From Armatimonadota bacterium (GTDB lineage: Bacteria > Armatimonadota > UBA5829): DNA of 10,342 nucleotides. Of the stretch, positions 1 to 6,700 are shown in pieces. Numbering within the stretch: position 1 is the stretch's first letter; every line of letters begins with the position of its first letter. The notes under the pieces were generated by a model. It worked only from the letters and a program-made list of their open reading frames with translations. It had not been told where the DNA came from and made no database searches. Position numbers and translations under genes: made by a program. Where the stretch lies: positions 1 through 10,342 of the forward strand of contig JAEWSK010000120.1 of the NCBI GenBank assembly GCA_023398345.1, in the 5' to 3' direction.

Positions 1-531
1 GATGGCAAAACTACTGACGATAAGTACTTCAATGTGTCCATTCGCGAAACTAGCGCAAACAACTTCGAAGCGAAATTCGACTACTATCGATTCGACACGA
101 CAAATAAGTTTGCCAGGCTCGGCGGATCGAGCCTCAAAATTGTAGTCGCTAGTGACTGCTCCGCAACAGCGCGAGTCATCGGTGAAGGCGAGGTGCTCGT
201 GGACAACAAGCCCAAAAAGCAAGAACACGATTTGACCGAATCGCTGACATTGTTGAGCCAGGAGCAATTGCAGGCGCGCGGAGAAGGCGATTTAAAAATC
301 TACGGAATGCCTCTTGGAATTGGAAAGCTCGGAAAAGTGCAAGACGACCAGAGTTCATGGAAAATCACGAACGGCGCATTGAGTATCCAGCAGAGCTTAA
401 GCATTGTATTTAAGGCCCTTTGCTTCAGTAAATCATTTAAGATAGAGGCAGACTACGCCGCAGTGCGCGGCAGCGATCTCTCAAACTTAATTAAAAAGCA
501 GACGGCAAAAACGACGACTGCTGGCGGCTAG
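1..531 (+). CDS. Hypothetical protein, 5'-truncated by the window edge
   Basis: The reading frame is open from base 1 to the TAG at 529-531, giving at least 176 residues. The GTG at 34 is an internal in-frame valine and probably not the start, because coding-like sequence (DGKTTDDKYFN) continues upstream of it to the window edge. The visible part is hydrophilic with alternating beta-type stretches (KIVVASDCSATARVIGEGE; LSIQQSLSIVFKALCF) and a Lys/Thr-rich tail ending in TTTAGG. It has no membrane segment and no motif I recognise. The N-terminus lies outside the window, so export cannot be judged. The mostly beta, low-complexity-tailed character resembles the secreted neighbours, but that is only an impression. 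No function is assigned. Confidence 0.75.
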   Translation, partial: DGKTTDDKYFNVSIRETSANNFEAKFDYYRFDTTNKFARLGGSSLKIVVASDCSATARVIGEGEVLVDNKPKKQEHDLTESLTLLSQEQLQARGEGDLKIYGMPLGIGKLGKVQDDQSSWKITNGALSIQQSLSIVFKALCFSKSFKIEADYAAVRGSDLSNLIKKQTAKTTTAGG

Positions 532-550
532 GCACGAGAATACATATCGA

Positions 551-580
551 GCATTTTGTGTCGCGTTTGCGACAATATGC
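551..580 (+). terminator. Stem-loop after the first gene, possible weak terminator
   Basis: An imperfect inverted repeat starts 20 bases after the stop codon. GTCGC pairs with GCGAC around a GTTT loop, and the stem extends outward with a bulge to GCAT/ATGC. No clear U-tract follows, so it is either a weak or Rho-assisted terminator or only a stabilising 3' hairpin. Confidence 0.3.
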
Positions 581-588
581 TGGTTTGC

Positions 589-617
589 TTGACAACAAAT
601 CCTACATAACAGATTAT
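589..617 (+). promoter_or_regulatory. Candidate sigma-70 promoter for the multidomain secreted protein
   Basis: A perfect -35 box TTGACA (589-594) is followed after 17 bases by GATTAT (612-617), a 4-of-6 match to the -10 consensus. It lies about 40 bases upstream of the ATG at 659, which leaves room for a short leader with the AAGGA ribosome site at 648-652. Confidence 0.5.
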
Positions 618-658
618 TACGACAGTATTACCCCAACAATGGGGATCAAGGAAACCAC

Positions 659-3136
659 ATGAAGCTACAAAAATGTTTTTTGCTAATTGCGGTTATTTTC
701 GTCGTAACGGCGCTATGCGCAGCCGCATCGCCGGATAGTCCAAAACTGCCGTCGACACTCAACTTTCAGTCGCTAAACGAGATCGGGGTTCCATCTAACG
801 AGACCGAATGGGCTTTTGAAATGTCCCGGCTCGACATGGCGATTTGTTCAGACCACTTGAGCGGACTTCGGTCTCGATCCACTAGCATTTACTTGCTGCA
901 ATATATGCTGCTGCACACTGTTTTAACAGACGACACAGTCGAATTGAGCAATTTGTCATCATGCGCATCCGCCAATGGCTACGACGCCGAATCTGCGTTT
1001 TTACATTTCTATGATGATACAGTTGTAACTTATGCTGACGGCTCCAGCGAGACAATTAAAGGATACGGCGGCGGGACTGCGTCCACACTCAAAGACGCGC
1101 GCGTCAAAAACCATATATGGACTTCCTACAGATACATATACAATTTGCACAGCCCGCTATTTCAAAAATTCAAAGGCCAGCAATTCCGCAGCGTGATAAC
1201 ATCGGGCAATAAACCCGACGGGATATTTATCGATGAGGTAAGCCCGGCGGCGAGCTACTTCCCCACTATCGGCAGCGGCGGTCGAGTGATAGAGTACGAC
1301 AACAAAACGCCGTCGCAGTTTGCATCTACATTCCAATCGGACACAACTACAGCGTTTGCAGCCGTCAACGCAGCAATGGGCACCGATCATCCGACATACC
1401 CCGGCGGCGACAGATTAATTTTGCCGAATGTCGCAGAGTATGTTCAAATGTTTGCAGACTTAGGCACAAATGGAGCGGACGGCATTCTCACGGAATATTG
1501 GATGCAGGTATGCCAGCCAAGGGTAATCGAGGCATGCGACATTGCCAAACAGCTTGCAGGAAAAGGCAAGGTGCTTATTTTCTCACAAGGCACAGCCGAC
1601 CCGGAGATTTCTGCACTAAGCAACTATACATCTGCGAAGGATCGCCACCAGATGTTTTCCCTGTCCAACTACTGGCTTGCAAAGCAGGGCATTTATACAT
1701 ACTACCAGCAGAAGGCCGGGTCAAACTCGCCTTCGCTGAGTTCATTTTGGTGCAAAGCTCGTGAATTCGACATCGGCACACCAGTCGATGCGCTGTATTC
1801 GGTGTGGAATACCGGCACAGACTCAGCCAACCAAAACTTTACAATCTACAGGCGGGAATACACTAAGGCACTGGTGCTTTCGAGGCCAAAGATCGGTTGG
1901 GAATACAGCGACTATGCAACACAATCTCCGCATTTCGATCTCGGCGCCGCATATAGACTTCTTCACGCCGATGGAACACTCGGGGCTGAGATAGGCAAAA
2001 TTGGCCTTGCGATGGGAGAAGCTGTAACGCTTATAAAAACCGACTCAGCCGCACCATCCGACACCACAGCGCCAAAAATATCAAACGTCACTTCGAGCAA
2101 TGTCGGCTCGGTGTCTGCAACAATCGCATGGACAACCGATGAGTCCGCAAGCGGCACTGTCGAATATGGCACAACTACATCGTACGGATATTCCACGTCA
2201 GCTTCGAGCCTTGCAACCAGTCACAGCATCATCCTGCTTGGGCTATCCGGCGACACAACGTATCATTACCGCGTCTCGGCAATGGACGCGGCCGGAAACC
2301 GCTCCGTATCAACCGACTATACGTTCACCACACAGTCATCTTCAGGCGGAGAGGCATCTTCGACCGGATATATAAAGCATTGGGCGGCATTGGGCGCATT
2401 TGCATACACCAACGGAACAGGTCATGACACTGACTATATCGGTGAAACAACCGTACACCCATCCATTGGCGAAAGCACAGCATCTAAGACATGGACCGAC
2501 TATGCATCCTCGGCCGACATGCTCGATCTCGGCGCGATATTCACTCCAAACACTTACGCAATCGCATATCTCAACGTCTACATACATAGCGAAACACAAC
2601 GCAATTGCCAATTGAGAATCGGTGTGGACGATGCAGCGAAGGCGTTTCTTAACGGCGTTTTAGTAATTAACGACACCGGCTACAAATCCAGCGATCCTGA
2701 CACGAACAAGGCTGACGTAACGCTAAACGCCGGGTGGAATCAACTTTTAGTCAAAGCAGAAAACTTCACCGTCGGATGGACGCTCTACGCTCGATTTACA
2801 GACACATCCGGTAATATCATCCCTCAACTCACCTACCGGGTGGACTACCCCGTAACGGTGATCGGGGGCACGCCGAAACTTGCCGTAACTATTAGCGTGG
2901 ACAAGACTACAGCCAAAGTGGGCGAGCAATTGGTCTATACAGTCACCTACACAAACAGCGGCGACGGGTCTGCCACTTCTACAGTGATAAAAGCCGATGT
3001 CGACTCTCATGTAAACTTTGTCAGCGCGACAAACGGCGGCGTCTACGACGAATCTATAAATGCAGTCAAATGGACTATTGGGACAATTGGCCCCGGCACA
3101 AGCTCGTCATTAAATTACACGGTGACGGTGAAATAG
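659..3136 (+). CDS. Secreted multidomain protein: putative glycoside hydrolase with FN3-like, beta-sandwich and DUF11-type domains
   Basis: This is an 825-residue exported protein. Residues 1-23 form a signal peptide (basic start, hydrophobic core, AAAS cleavage region). Residues ~45-460 look like a TIM-barrel of the hypothetical glycosidase (GHL) type: DGIFIDEV (187-194) and NGADGILTEYW (271-281) are strand-end motifs that usually carry acidic active-site residues, so D192 and E279 are candidates. Residues ~468-560 are a fibronectin-III-like domain (IAWTTDESASGTVEYG ... YHYRVSAMDAAGNRS). Residues ~570-728 form a beta-sandwich with AKAFLNGVLVI and AGWNQLLVKAENF, typical of PA14-like or galactose-binding-like accessory domains. 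Residues ~739-825 match the DUF11 type (KVGEQLVYTVTYTNSGDG). There is no sortase, PEP-CTERM or transmembrane anchor. The start is supported by AAGGA six bases upstream. A polysaccharide substrate is inferred; none is identifiable. Hydrolase activity is moderately likely, and the accessory domains are clearer than the enzyme family. Confidence 0.7.
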   Translation: MKLQKCFLLIAVIFVVTALCAAASPDSPKLPSTLNFQSLNEIGVPSNETEWAFEMSRLDMAICSDHLSGLRSRSTSIYLLQYMLLHTVLTDDTVELSNLSSCASANGYDAESAFLHFYDDTVVTYADGSSETIKGYGGGTASTLKDARVKNHIWTSYRYIYNLHSPLFQKFKGQQFRSVITSGNKPDGIFIDEVSPAASYFPTIGSGGRVIEYDNKTPSQFASTFQSDTTTAFAAVNAAMGTDHPTYPGGDRLILPNVAEYVQMFADLGTNGADGILTEYWMQVCQPRVIEACDIAKQLAGKGKVLIFSQGTADPEISALSNYTSAKDRHQMFSLSNYWLAKQGIYTYYQQKAGSNSPSLSSFWCKAREFDIGTPVDALYSVWNTGTDSANQNFTIYRREYTKALVLSRPKIGWEYSDYATQSPHFDLGAAYRLLHADGTLGAEIGKIGLAMGEAVTLIKTDSAAPSDTTAPKISNVTSSNVGSVSATIAWTTDESASGTVEYGTTTSYGYSTSASSLATSHSIILLGLSGDTTYHYRVSAMDAAGNRSVSTDYTFTTQSSSGGEASSTGYIKHWAALGAFAYTNGTGHDTDYIGETTVHPSIGESTASKTWTDYASSADMLDLGAIFTPNTYAIAYLNVYIHSETQRNCQLRIGVDDAAKAFLNGVLVINDTGYKSSDPDTNKADVTLNAGWNQLLVKAENFTVGWTLYARFTDTSGNIIPQLTYRVDYPVTVIGGTPKLAVTISVDKTTAKVGEQLVYTVTYTNSGDGSATSTVIKADVDSHVNFVSATNGGVYDESINAVKWTIGTIGPGTSSSLNYTVTVK

Positions 3137-3146
3137 AATTATTTAA

Positions 3147-3186
3147 CAAAAACAAAAGACCGGCCTTGAAAAAAACAAGGCCGGTC
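3147..3186 (-). terminator. Strong intrinsic terminator for the beta-barrel gene, in a convergent gap
   Basis: A perfect 11-bp stem (3158-3168 with 3176-3186, GACCGGCCTTG/CAAGGCCGGTC) closes a 7-base A loop on the plus strand. Read on the minus strand, the stem is followed by a U-rich tract (complement of 3147-3157), the classic Rho-independent form for the gene ending at 3221. On the plus strand no U-tract follows, so it would stop the upstream gene's transcript poorly, though the stem still protects its 3' end. Confidence 0.85.
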
Positions 3187-3220
3187 GAGCATGTTCGTGT
3201 GCGTGATTTGCCGGTTCGGT

Positions 3221-3769
3221 TTAGAACCGATACCCGATTTCCACGGCGGTCATACCGTCCTGACCGGGATTTTGGCCCGCAATAAAACGAGCCTGGCCGA
3301 ACAGATTGTTCGTTAAATCAATACCTATTCCCCCATCCCAAGCAAACGCGGTTCCCTTGCTTACCTTCATCACGGTGACATCATTCGACGCATATCGTAT
3401 ACCCAAACCCATCACAACAAACACCCTATAGGAACTTATAATAGATGACACTTTGTAGTTTACCGTAAGCACTCCCAAATTCACGTCCTCTCCGTCGTTT
3501 CGCTTTAGGCCGATCCAGTCTCCAGACAGACCAAATGCCGCCATATCGCCAAAAGCAGGCTCGGCTGCACCAAACCAACTGAAGCTCACTGTCGGACGTG
3601 CCCCGTCCTGCAGATCAGAGTTAACAGAAAATGCCGCACCAGCCGAAATTGAATAGTTCAAATCCATATCTTCGGGTGTAGGCATGGCGTTGTAAGCATG
3701 AGCAAAACCCGCACAGCCAAAAGCAAACGCAAATGCAATAATTCCAATCAAAACAATACGATTTTTCAT
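3221..3769 (-). CDS. Small outer-membrane beta-barrel protein (putative)
   Basis: This 182-residue protein has a clear signal peptide (MKNRIVLIGIIAFAFAFGCAGFAHA, cut before Y26). The mature part alternates short amphipathic beta strands with Gly/Asn/Asp turns (YSISAGAAFSV, TVSFSWFGA, GLSGDWIGLKR, LGVLTVNYKV, YRVFVVMGLGIRYA, AWDGGIGIDL, LFGQARFIAG) and ends in AVEIGYRF. That resembles a C-terminal beta-signal with a final Phe, as recognised by the BAM machinery. The length fits an eight-stranded OmpX/OmpW-like barrel. I chose the ATG at 3769 because GGGAGGGG precedes it by about five bases; a TTG at 3787 would add a non-signal extension MSGGVH. It is monocistronic with its own terminator. The ligand or role is unknown: it could be a porin-like, adhesion or structural barrel. 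The barrel call is inferred from pattern, not from a recognised family. Confidence 0.7.
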   Translation of the reverse strand: MKNRIVLIGIIAFAFAFGCAGFAHAYNAMPTPEDMDLNYSISAGAAFSVNSDLQDGARPTVSFSWFGAAEPAFGDMAAFGLSGDWIGLKRNDGEDVNLGVLTVNYKVSSIISSYRVFVVMGLGIRYASNDVTVMKVSKGTAFAWDGGIGIDLTNNLFGQARFIAGQNPGQDGMTAVEIGYRF

Positions 3770-3972
3770 GTGAACCCCTCCCGACAAAGCAGCGTGGAAA
3801 CATAATAAGATACCTTTCCAAGCAAGCAGTGAAACGTGCGGCCATAATTAGGCCCAATCGGACTAGCGACCTTGCAATCTATGCTTGTTGTTTTCTTGTG
3901 TTTGAAGTCTGAGTGGTGAGAATTGCCGCAAAAAGTCTGAGGCTACAAAGCACTAGATGATGCTCGCAATTT

Positions 3973-4002
3973 TTGACACCCTCGCCGATAGGATGGTATA
4001 AT
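3973..4002 (+). promoter_or_regulatory. Consensus sigma-70 promoter of tRNA-Ala
   Basis: Perfect TTGACA (3973-3978) and perfect TATAAT (3997-4002) are separated by 18 bases. The expected start of transcription falls a few bases before the mature tRNA 5' end at 4015. A near-ideal promoter is usual for a stable RNA gene. Confidence 0.88.
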
Positions 4003-4014
4003 TCAAATGGATTT

Positions 4015-4090
4015 GGGGCTGTGGCTCAGTTGGGAGAGCGCTTCCCTCGCACGGAAGAGGTCGTGAGTTCGAATCTCATCAGCTCCACCA
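4015..4090 (+). tRNA. tRNA-Ala (anticodon CGC)
   Basis: A complete cloverleaf with encoded CCA. The acceptor GGGGCTG pairs with CAGCTCC, including the G3:U70 wobble that is the identity element for alanyl-tRNA synthetase, with A73 as discriminator. The D arm is GCTC/GAGC. The anticodon stem CTTCC/GGAAG holds the loop CTCGCAC, with anticodon CGC at 4048-4050 reading GCG codons. The T arm has the TTCGAAT loop. No intron or mismatch is seen. It is a single-gene unit with its own promoter and terminator. Confidence 0.97.
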
Positions 4091-4110
4091 TTTATAAAAA
4101 TCCTATACTA

Positions 4111-4147
4111 AAAAGCTCCGTTTTTATAACCGGGGCTTTTGTCTTTT
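4111..4147 (+). terminator. Intrinsic terminator of tRNA-Ala
   Basis: AAAAGCTCCG (4111-4120) pairs with CGGGGCTTTT (4131-4140), one position being a G:U wobble, around a 10-base loop. The U-rich run TTTTGTCTTTTT follows. It starts about 20 bases after the CCA end. Confidence 0.8.
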
Positions 4148-4222
4148 TATAGCCCTCTGTTTTTGGGGCAAAAATCACACCCTCGCATAGCGTAATAGAT
4201 CTTGCAATACACACCCCTCAAA

Positions 4223-4256
4223 TTTGCTTTTTATGTTGTATACTTAAGTAAGCAAA
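4223..4256. repeat. Short inverted repeat upstream of the secreted two-gene cluster
   Basis: TTTGCTT (4223-4229) and AAGCAAA (4250-4256) form perfect 7-bp arms 20 bases apart, with the palindrome CTTAAG inside the spacer. The repeat lies about 70-100 bases before the ATG at 4323, where a regulator could bind. No convincing -35/-10 pair was found here, so the role is speculative. Nothing else is recognisable between the tRNA terminator and the gene. Confidence 0.25.
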
Positions 4257-4322
4257 CAGCCGAGTTAATTATGATACATCTGGACATGTTTGCGCATTGA
4301 ACCAGAGGAGGAGAAGAATAAG

Positions 4323-4997
4323 ATGAAACTCATAACTACGCTTGCAATTACGTTCGCTATTGCGTTTTCAACAACAGCATTCGCGCAGACGCGCACCACC
4401 CCGGTGGAGATAAAAAACACTCCGACTGTGAACGTAGCAAATACGCCGAGTGTAACCTTAGTTAACACTCCAAATGTTGCAGTAACCAATACTCCGAGCG
4501 TGAACGTCGCAAACACCCCTGCTGTGACTGTTAGCAACATACCCAGTGTTGTGGTAAACAATCAACCCACAGTCAAAATAGATGCCACTGCAAACACTGT
4601 CACAACCCCAACTATCAGCAGCGGCATTCGATTGTGGAGCAGTGATTTAACTATGGCGAATAATAGCTCGGCTTCATGCAGTCAGTTTACATGCACTGGA
4701 TATAGAGAAGTGCGAGCGGCAATAAAACTAACAAGCGCTCCGTTAGATCCTGCAAACCTAAAAATTTATATTGAATGCGAAGGCACGCCAAGCGGTGGAG
4801 GCACTCTGTTGGGACATGTGACATTTGTCACTCCCACAGATCCGATTGTGCAGCACTGCAATTTTGTTCAAAGCTCAAGCATGTGCATTTTTGTAGCACC
4901 TGTCATCAGCAACAGAATGTGGTTTTACATTACAAACAATTCAGGCGGATCCATAACGATAGACAGCGACAGAAGCTGGGTATGGCTCGTCAACTAG
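4323..4997 (+). CDS. Secreted octapeptide-repeat protein with C-terminal beta domain
   Basis: A 224-residue protein with a signal peptide (MKLITTLAITFAIAFSTTAFA, cut before Q22). Residues 32-87 are seven uninterrupted octapeptides of the form N-T-P-x-V-x-V-x (NTPTVNVA, NTPSVTLV, NTPNVAVT, NTPSVNVA, NTPAVTVS, NIPSVVVN, NQPTVKID), with a partial copy (TTPVEIK) just before. Such short beta repeats usually make a stalk, fibre or repetitive beta structure; this is inference. Residues ~98-224 form a Cys-containing, Trp/Ser-rich beta domain (CSQFTC; IECEG; QHCNF; SMCIF) ending in SWVWLVN, possibly a binding head with disulfides. I use the ATG at 4323 because the strong AGGAGG at 4306-4311 precedes it; a TTG at 4290 would lie upstream of that site. 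The next gene starts 19 bases after the stop, so the two are probably co-transcribed. Family and ligand are not recognised. Confidence 0.75.
   Translation: MKLITTLAITFAIAFSTTAFAQTRTTPVEIKNTPTVNVANTPSVTLVNTPNVAVTNTPSVNVANTPAVTVSNIPSVVVNNQPTVKIDATANTVTTPTISSGIRLWSSDLTMANNSSASCSQFTCTGYREVRAAIKLTSAPLDPANLKIYIECEGTPSGGGTLLGHVTFVTPTDPIVQHCNFVQSSSMCIFVAPVISNRMWFYITNNSGGSITIDSDRSWVWLVN
4416..4583 (+). repeat. Seven tandem 24-bp coding repeats
   Basis: Seven in-frame 24-base units encode the NTPxVxVx octapeptides. Units begin AACAC, AATAC or a close variant. The third codon positions differ widely while the N, P and V positions are kept, so the array looks old and selected at the protein level rather than recently expanded. 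Confidence 0.85.
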
Positions 4998-5016
4998 CGA
5001 TTAAGGCGGATATTAT

Positions 5017-6264
5017 ATGAAACTAATAATTGTCACTGCGTTTATATTGTGCTTGTTGACATCGGCGTCGACATGCAATGCGGCAACCGCCTACACCGAT
5101 GCTACATCGTTTAATACTGCGATAGCCAACTGTAACTTCAAGTGGACATACAGCTTCGACTCACTCGCATCGGGTGACAGCGCTGCATCTTGCGGCATGA
5201 TAAGTGTTTGCGCACAGGGCCTTGCGTCTGACGGTTCGACATCCAATAGCCTGGAGTTGGTCACGACAAATGCCTACTCACCGTGGTCATCACCAAACAT
5301 GGCGGGGGCCAGTGGGTCAGAAAATCAATTTCTGGCGGGTAATTCGGATCAAATCAAATTCACTTTTGCGCATCCCGTGCATGCATTTGGCATGTATTTA
5401 ATTGGCAACCCCAGTCCCACCGGTTCTCCGGCAATACCATTCTGGAAAATGCATGCAAACAACTCATTGGGCTTCGACGCATACAGTGCGACTGATCCGC
5501 TTATAACCATAAGTCTGGGAAATGACTTGTATTTTTTGGGAATAGTCTCACCACACGATCCGTTTACTGAAGTTGATCTGTACTCTGACAATGATATAGC
5601 AGCAGTCTACAGCTTTAATTTTGATGACATCACCGTCGCAGCTGACGCTCAAAATGCGTCCTTGTCAGAAATAAAAGGGATGCAATCTGGAGACGTTGTA
5701 ATCTCGAACGTGGTTGTGACTAGAGTTCATTCGAACAGATTTAATATTGAAGACCGGAATCGCATTGCTGGCATGGCTATTTTGGGCAGTGGAACAACCA
5801 GAGGCAAGGCAATTTCTCTTTTCGGAACAATTGAGAACACTGCCGACGACGAGCGCGTGCTTAGACTGGTCCAAATCCTAAACGAGACCGATTCGACCGC
5901 TCCTGATCCACTTGGAATGATTGGAAAGGCAGCCGGTGGCATGTCTGATCGCGGATACCAAGTGGGCTGTGCGGGCAGCATTGGCCTAAATAACATCGGG
6001 CTTGATATTGTGATCTGGGGCAAGGTGACTGGTTTCGACGACAGCAGAAGCCATTCGTGGATTACAATCGACGACGGTTCAGGCCGCGACAGCAAAATGG
6101 GAACGCTTGGCGTGAAAGTAGAGGGGCCTGGCGTATGGGGAAGCGGCAGATACATCGGCGAGACAGTAAGAGTCCAGGGATCATCCTCTTTGTTTAAACA
6201 AGACTCTAACCACTATCCAGTGATCCGCATAGCTGATCCGGATGACATAAAACATATATATTGA
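5017..6264 (+). CDS. Secreted protein with N-terminal beta-sandwich and two OB-fold-like domains
   Basis: A 415-residue exported protein; the signal peptide is residues 1-22 (MKLIIVTAFILCLL ... CNA, cut before A23). Residues ~26-208 look like a jelly-roll domain of the sort found in environmental secreted proteins (DQIKFTFAHPVHAFGMYLIG, then DLYFLGIVSPHDPFTEVDLY and YSFNFDDITVA, where an F-D-D-I motif closes the sandwich). Residues ~215-295 (SLSEIKGMQSGDVVISNVVV ... RFNIEDRNRIAGMAI ... ISLFGTIEN) and ~325-412 (IVIWGKVTGF ... WITIDDGSG ... ETVRVQGSSS) look like two OB-fold barrels; I recall such secreted barrels from Armatimonadota. No catalytic motif is visible, so a binding or structural role is likelier than an enzyme. 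AAGGCGG precedes the ATG. It sits 19 bases after the octapeptide-repeat gene, suggesting co-expression. There is no C-terminal sorting signal. Confidence 0.72.
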   Translation: MKLIIVTAFILCLLTSASTCNAATAYTDATSFNTAIANCNFKWTYSFDSLASGDSAASCGMISVCAQGLASDGSTSNSLELVTTNAYSPWSSPNMAGASGSENQFLAGNSDQIKFTFAHPVHAFGMYLIGNPSPTGSPAIPFWKMHANNSLGFDAYSATDPLITISLGNDLYFLGIVSPHDPFTEVDLYSDNDIAAVYSFNFDDITVAADAQNASLSEIKGMQSGDVVISNVVVTRVHSNRFNIEDRNRIAGMAILGSGTTRGKAISLFGTIENTADDERVLRLVQILNETDSTAPDPLGMIGKAAGGMSDRGYQVGCAGSIGLNNIGLDIVIWGKVTGFDDSRSHSWITIDDGSGRDSKMGTLGVKVEGPGVWGSGRYIGETVRVQGSSSLFKQDSNHYPVIRIADPDDIKHIY

Positions 6265-6539
6265 GCATTGACGCTTTGACTATTTGTTCAGCTAAGTAAG
6301 GTAAACGTCAAACTGTGCAAGGAGTTATGTGACTGTGCGCGGGCGGACTCGCTTGTCAGGTGGGCATTGCCTCATCTGCCATTTGGGGCTTCATGGCCGT
6401 TTGAAAGTAATGCTTTAGCTCCAGCAGTCCACAATGGTCAAAGCCTTTGCTTTCGAGGAATTAAAGAAGCTGGTTGATGGTGGTCTTTCAGTTTTTGATG
6501 ATACGCCATAATAATTGGCGTCGGATTTCGTGTTCAAAG
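6265..6539. other. Intergenic region without a supported gene
   Basis: These 275 bases separate the secreted pair from tRNA-Val. They hold small inverted repeats (TTGACG at 6268-6273 with CGTCAA at 6306-6311) and a 25-codon open frame at 6434-6511 without a convincing ribosome site. I see no terminator with a U-tract and no RNA fold I recognise. Confidence 0.5.
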
Positions 6540-6614
6540 TGGTGGGCGGTACAAGATTCGAACTTGTGACCTCTTCGGTGTCAACGAAGCGTTCTCCCCC
6601 TGAACTAACCGCCC
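6540..6614 (-). tRNA. tRNA-Val (anticodon GAC)
   Basis: A complete cloverleaf on the minus strand with encoded CCA (complement of 6540-6542). The acceptor GGGCGGT pairs with ACCGCCC and A73 is the discriminator. The D arm is GTTC/GAAC. The anticodon stem CTTCG/CGAAG holds the loop TTGACAC, with GAC at 6580-6582 reading GUC and GUU. The T arm ACAAG-TTCGAAT-CTTGT is perfect. It follows the 359-residue gene on the same strand but has its own promoter. Confidence 0.97.
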
Positions 6615-6627
6615 AGATGCAGACATT

Positions 6628-6656
6628 ATTATACAGCCTAGCGCGCACATTGTAAA
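6628..6656 (-). promoter_or_regulatory. Sigma-70 promoter of tRNA-Val
   Basis: On the minus strand, TTTACA (complement of 6651-6656, 5 of 6 to consensus) and perfect TATAAT (6628-6633) are separated by 17 bases. The -10 ends 13 bases before the mature tRNA 5' end at 6614. Confidence 0.85.
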
Positions 6657-6700
6657 TAGTCTGCATTGCCTCACAATAAAGTTGCCAGAAGTTATTGCAG

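Noticed and set aside
4290..4322. Upstream TTG start adding 11 residues to the octapeptide-repeat protein
   Set aside because: The AGGAGG ribosome site lies inside this extension, and the signal peptide begins properly at the ATG at 4323.
4416..4583. 24-bp tandem units as a CRISPR-like array
   Set aside because: The units are contiguous without spacers, stay in frame and encode a regular octapeptide inside a signal-peptide protein.
5727..6155. 142-codon open frame on the minus strand
   Set aside because: It lies wholly inside the OB-fold gene in antisense and its protein is low-complexity Pro/Ser-rich, typical of a shadow frame.
6434..6511. 25-codon open frame (MVKAFAFEELKKLVDGG...) as a small gene or gene remnant
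   Set aside because: It has no ribosome site, is very short and matches nothing I recognise; chance is likely.
6540..6614. tRNA-Val as an integration site for a mobile element
   Set aside because: I found no second copy of the tRNA 3' end, no integrase and no phage-like genes nearby.
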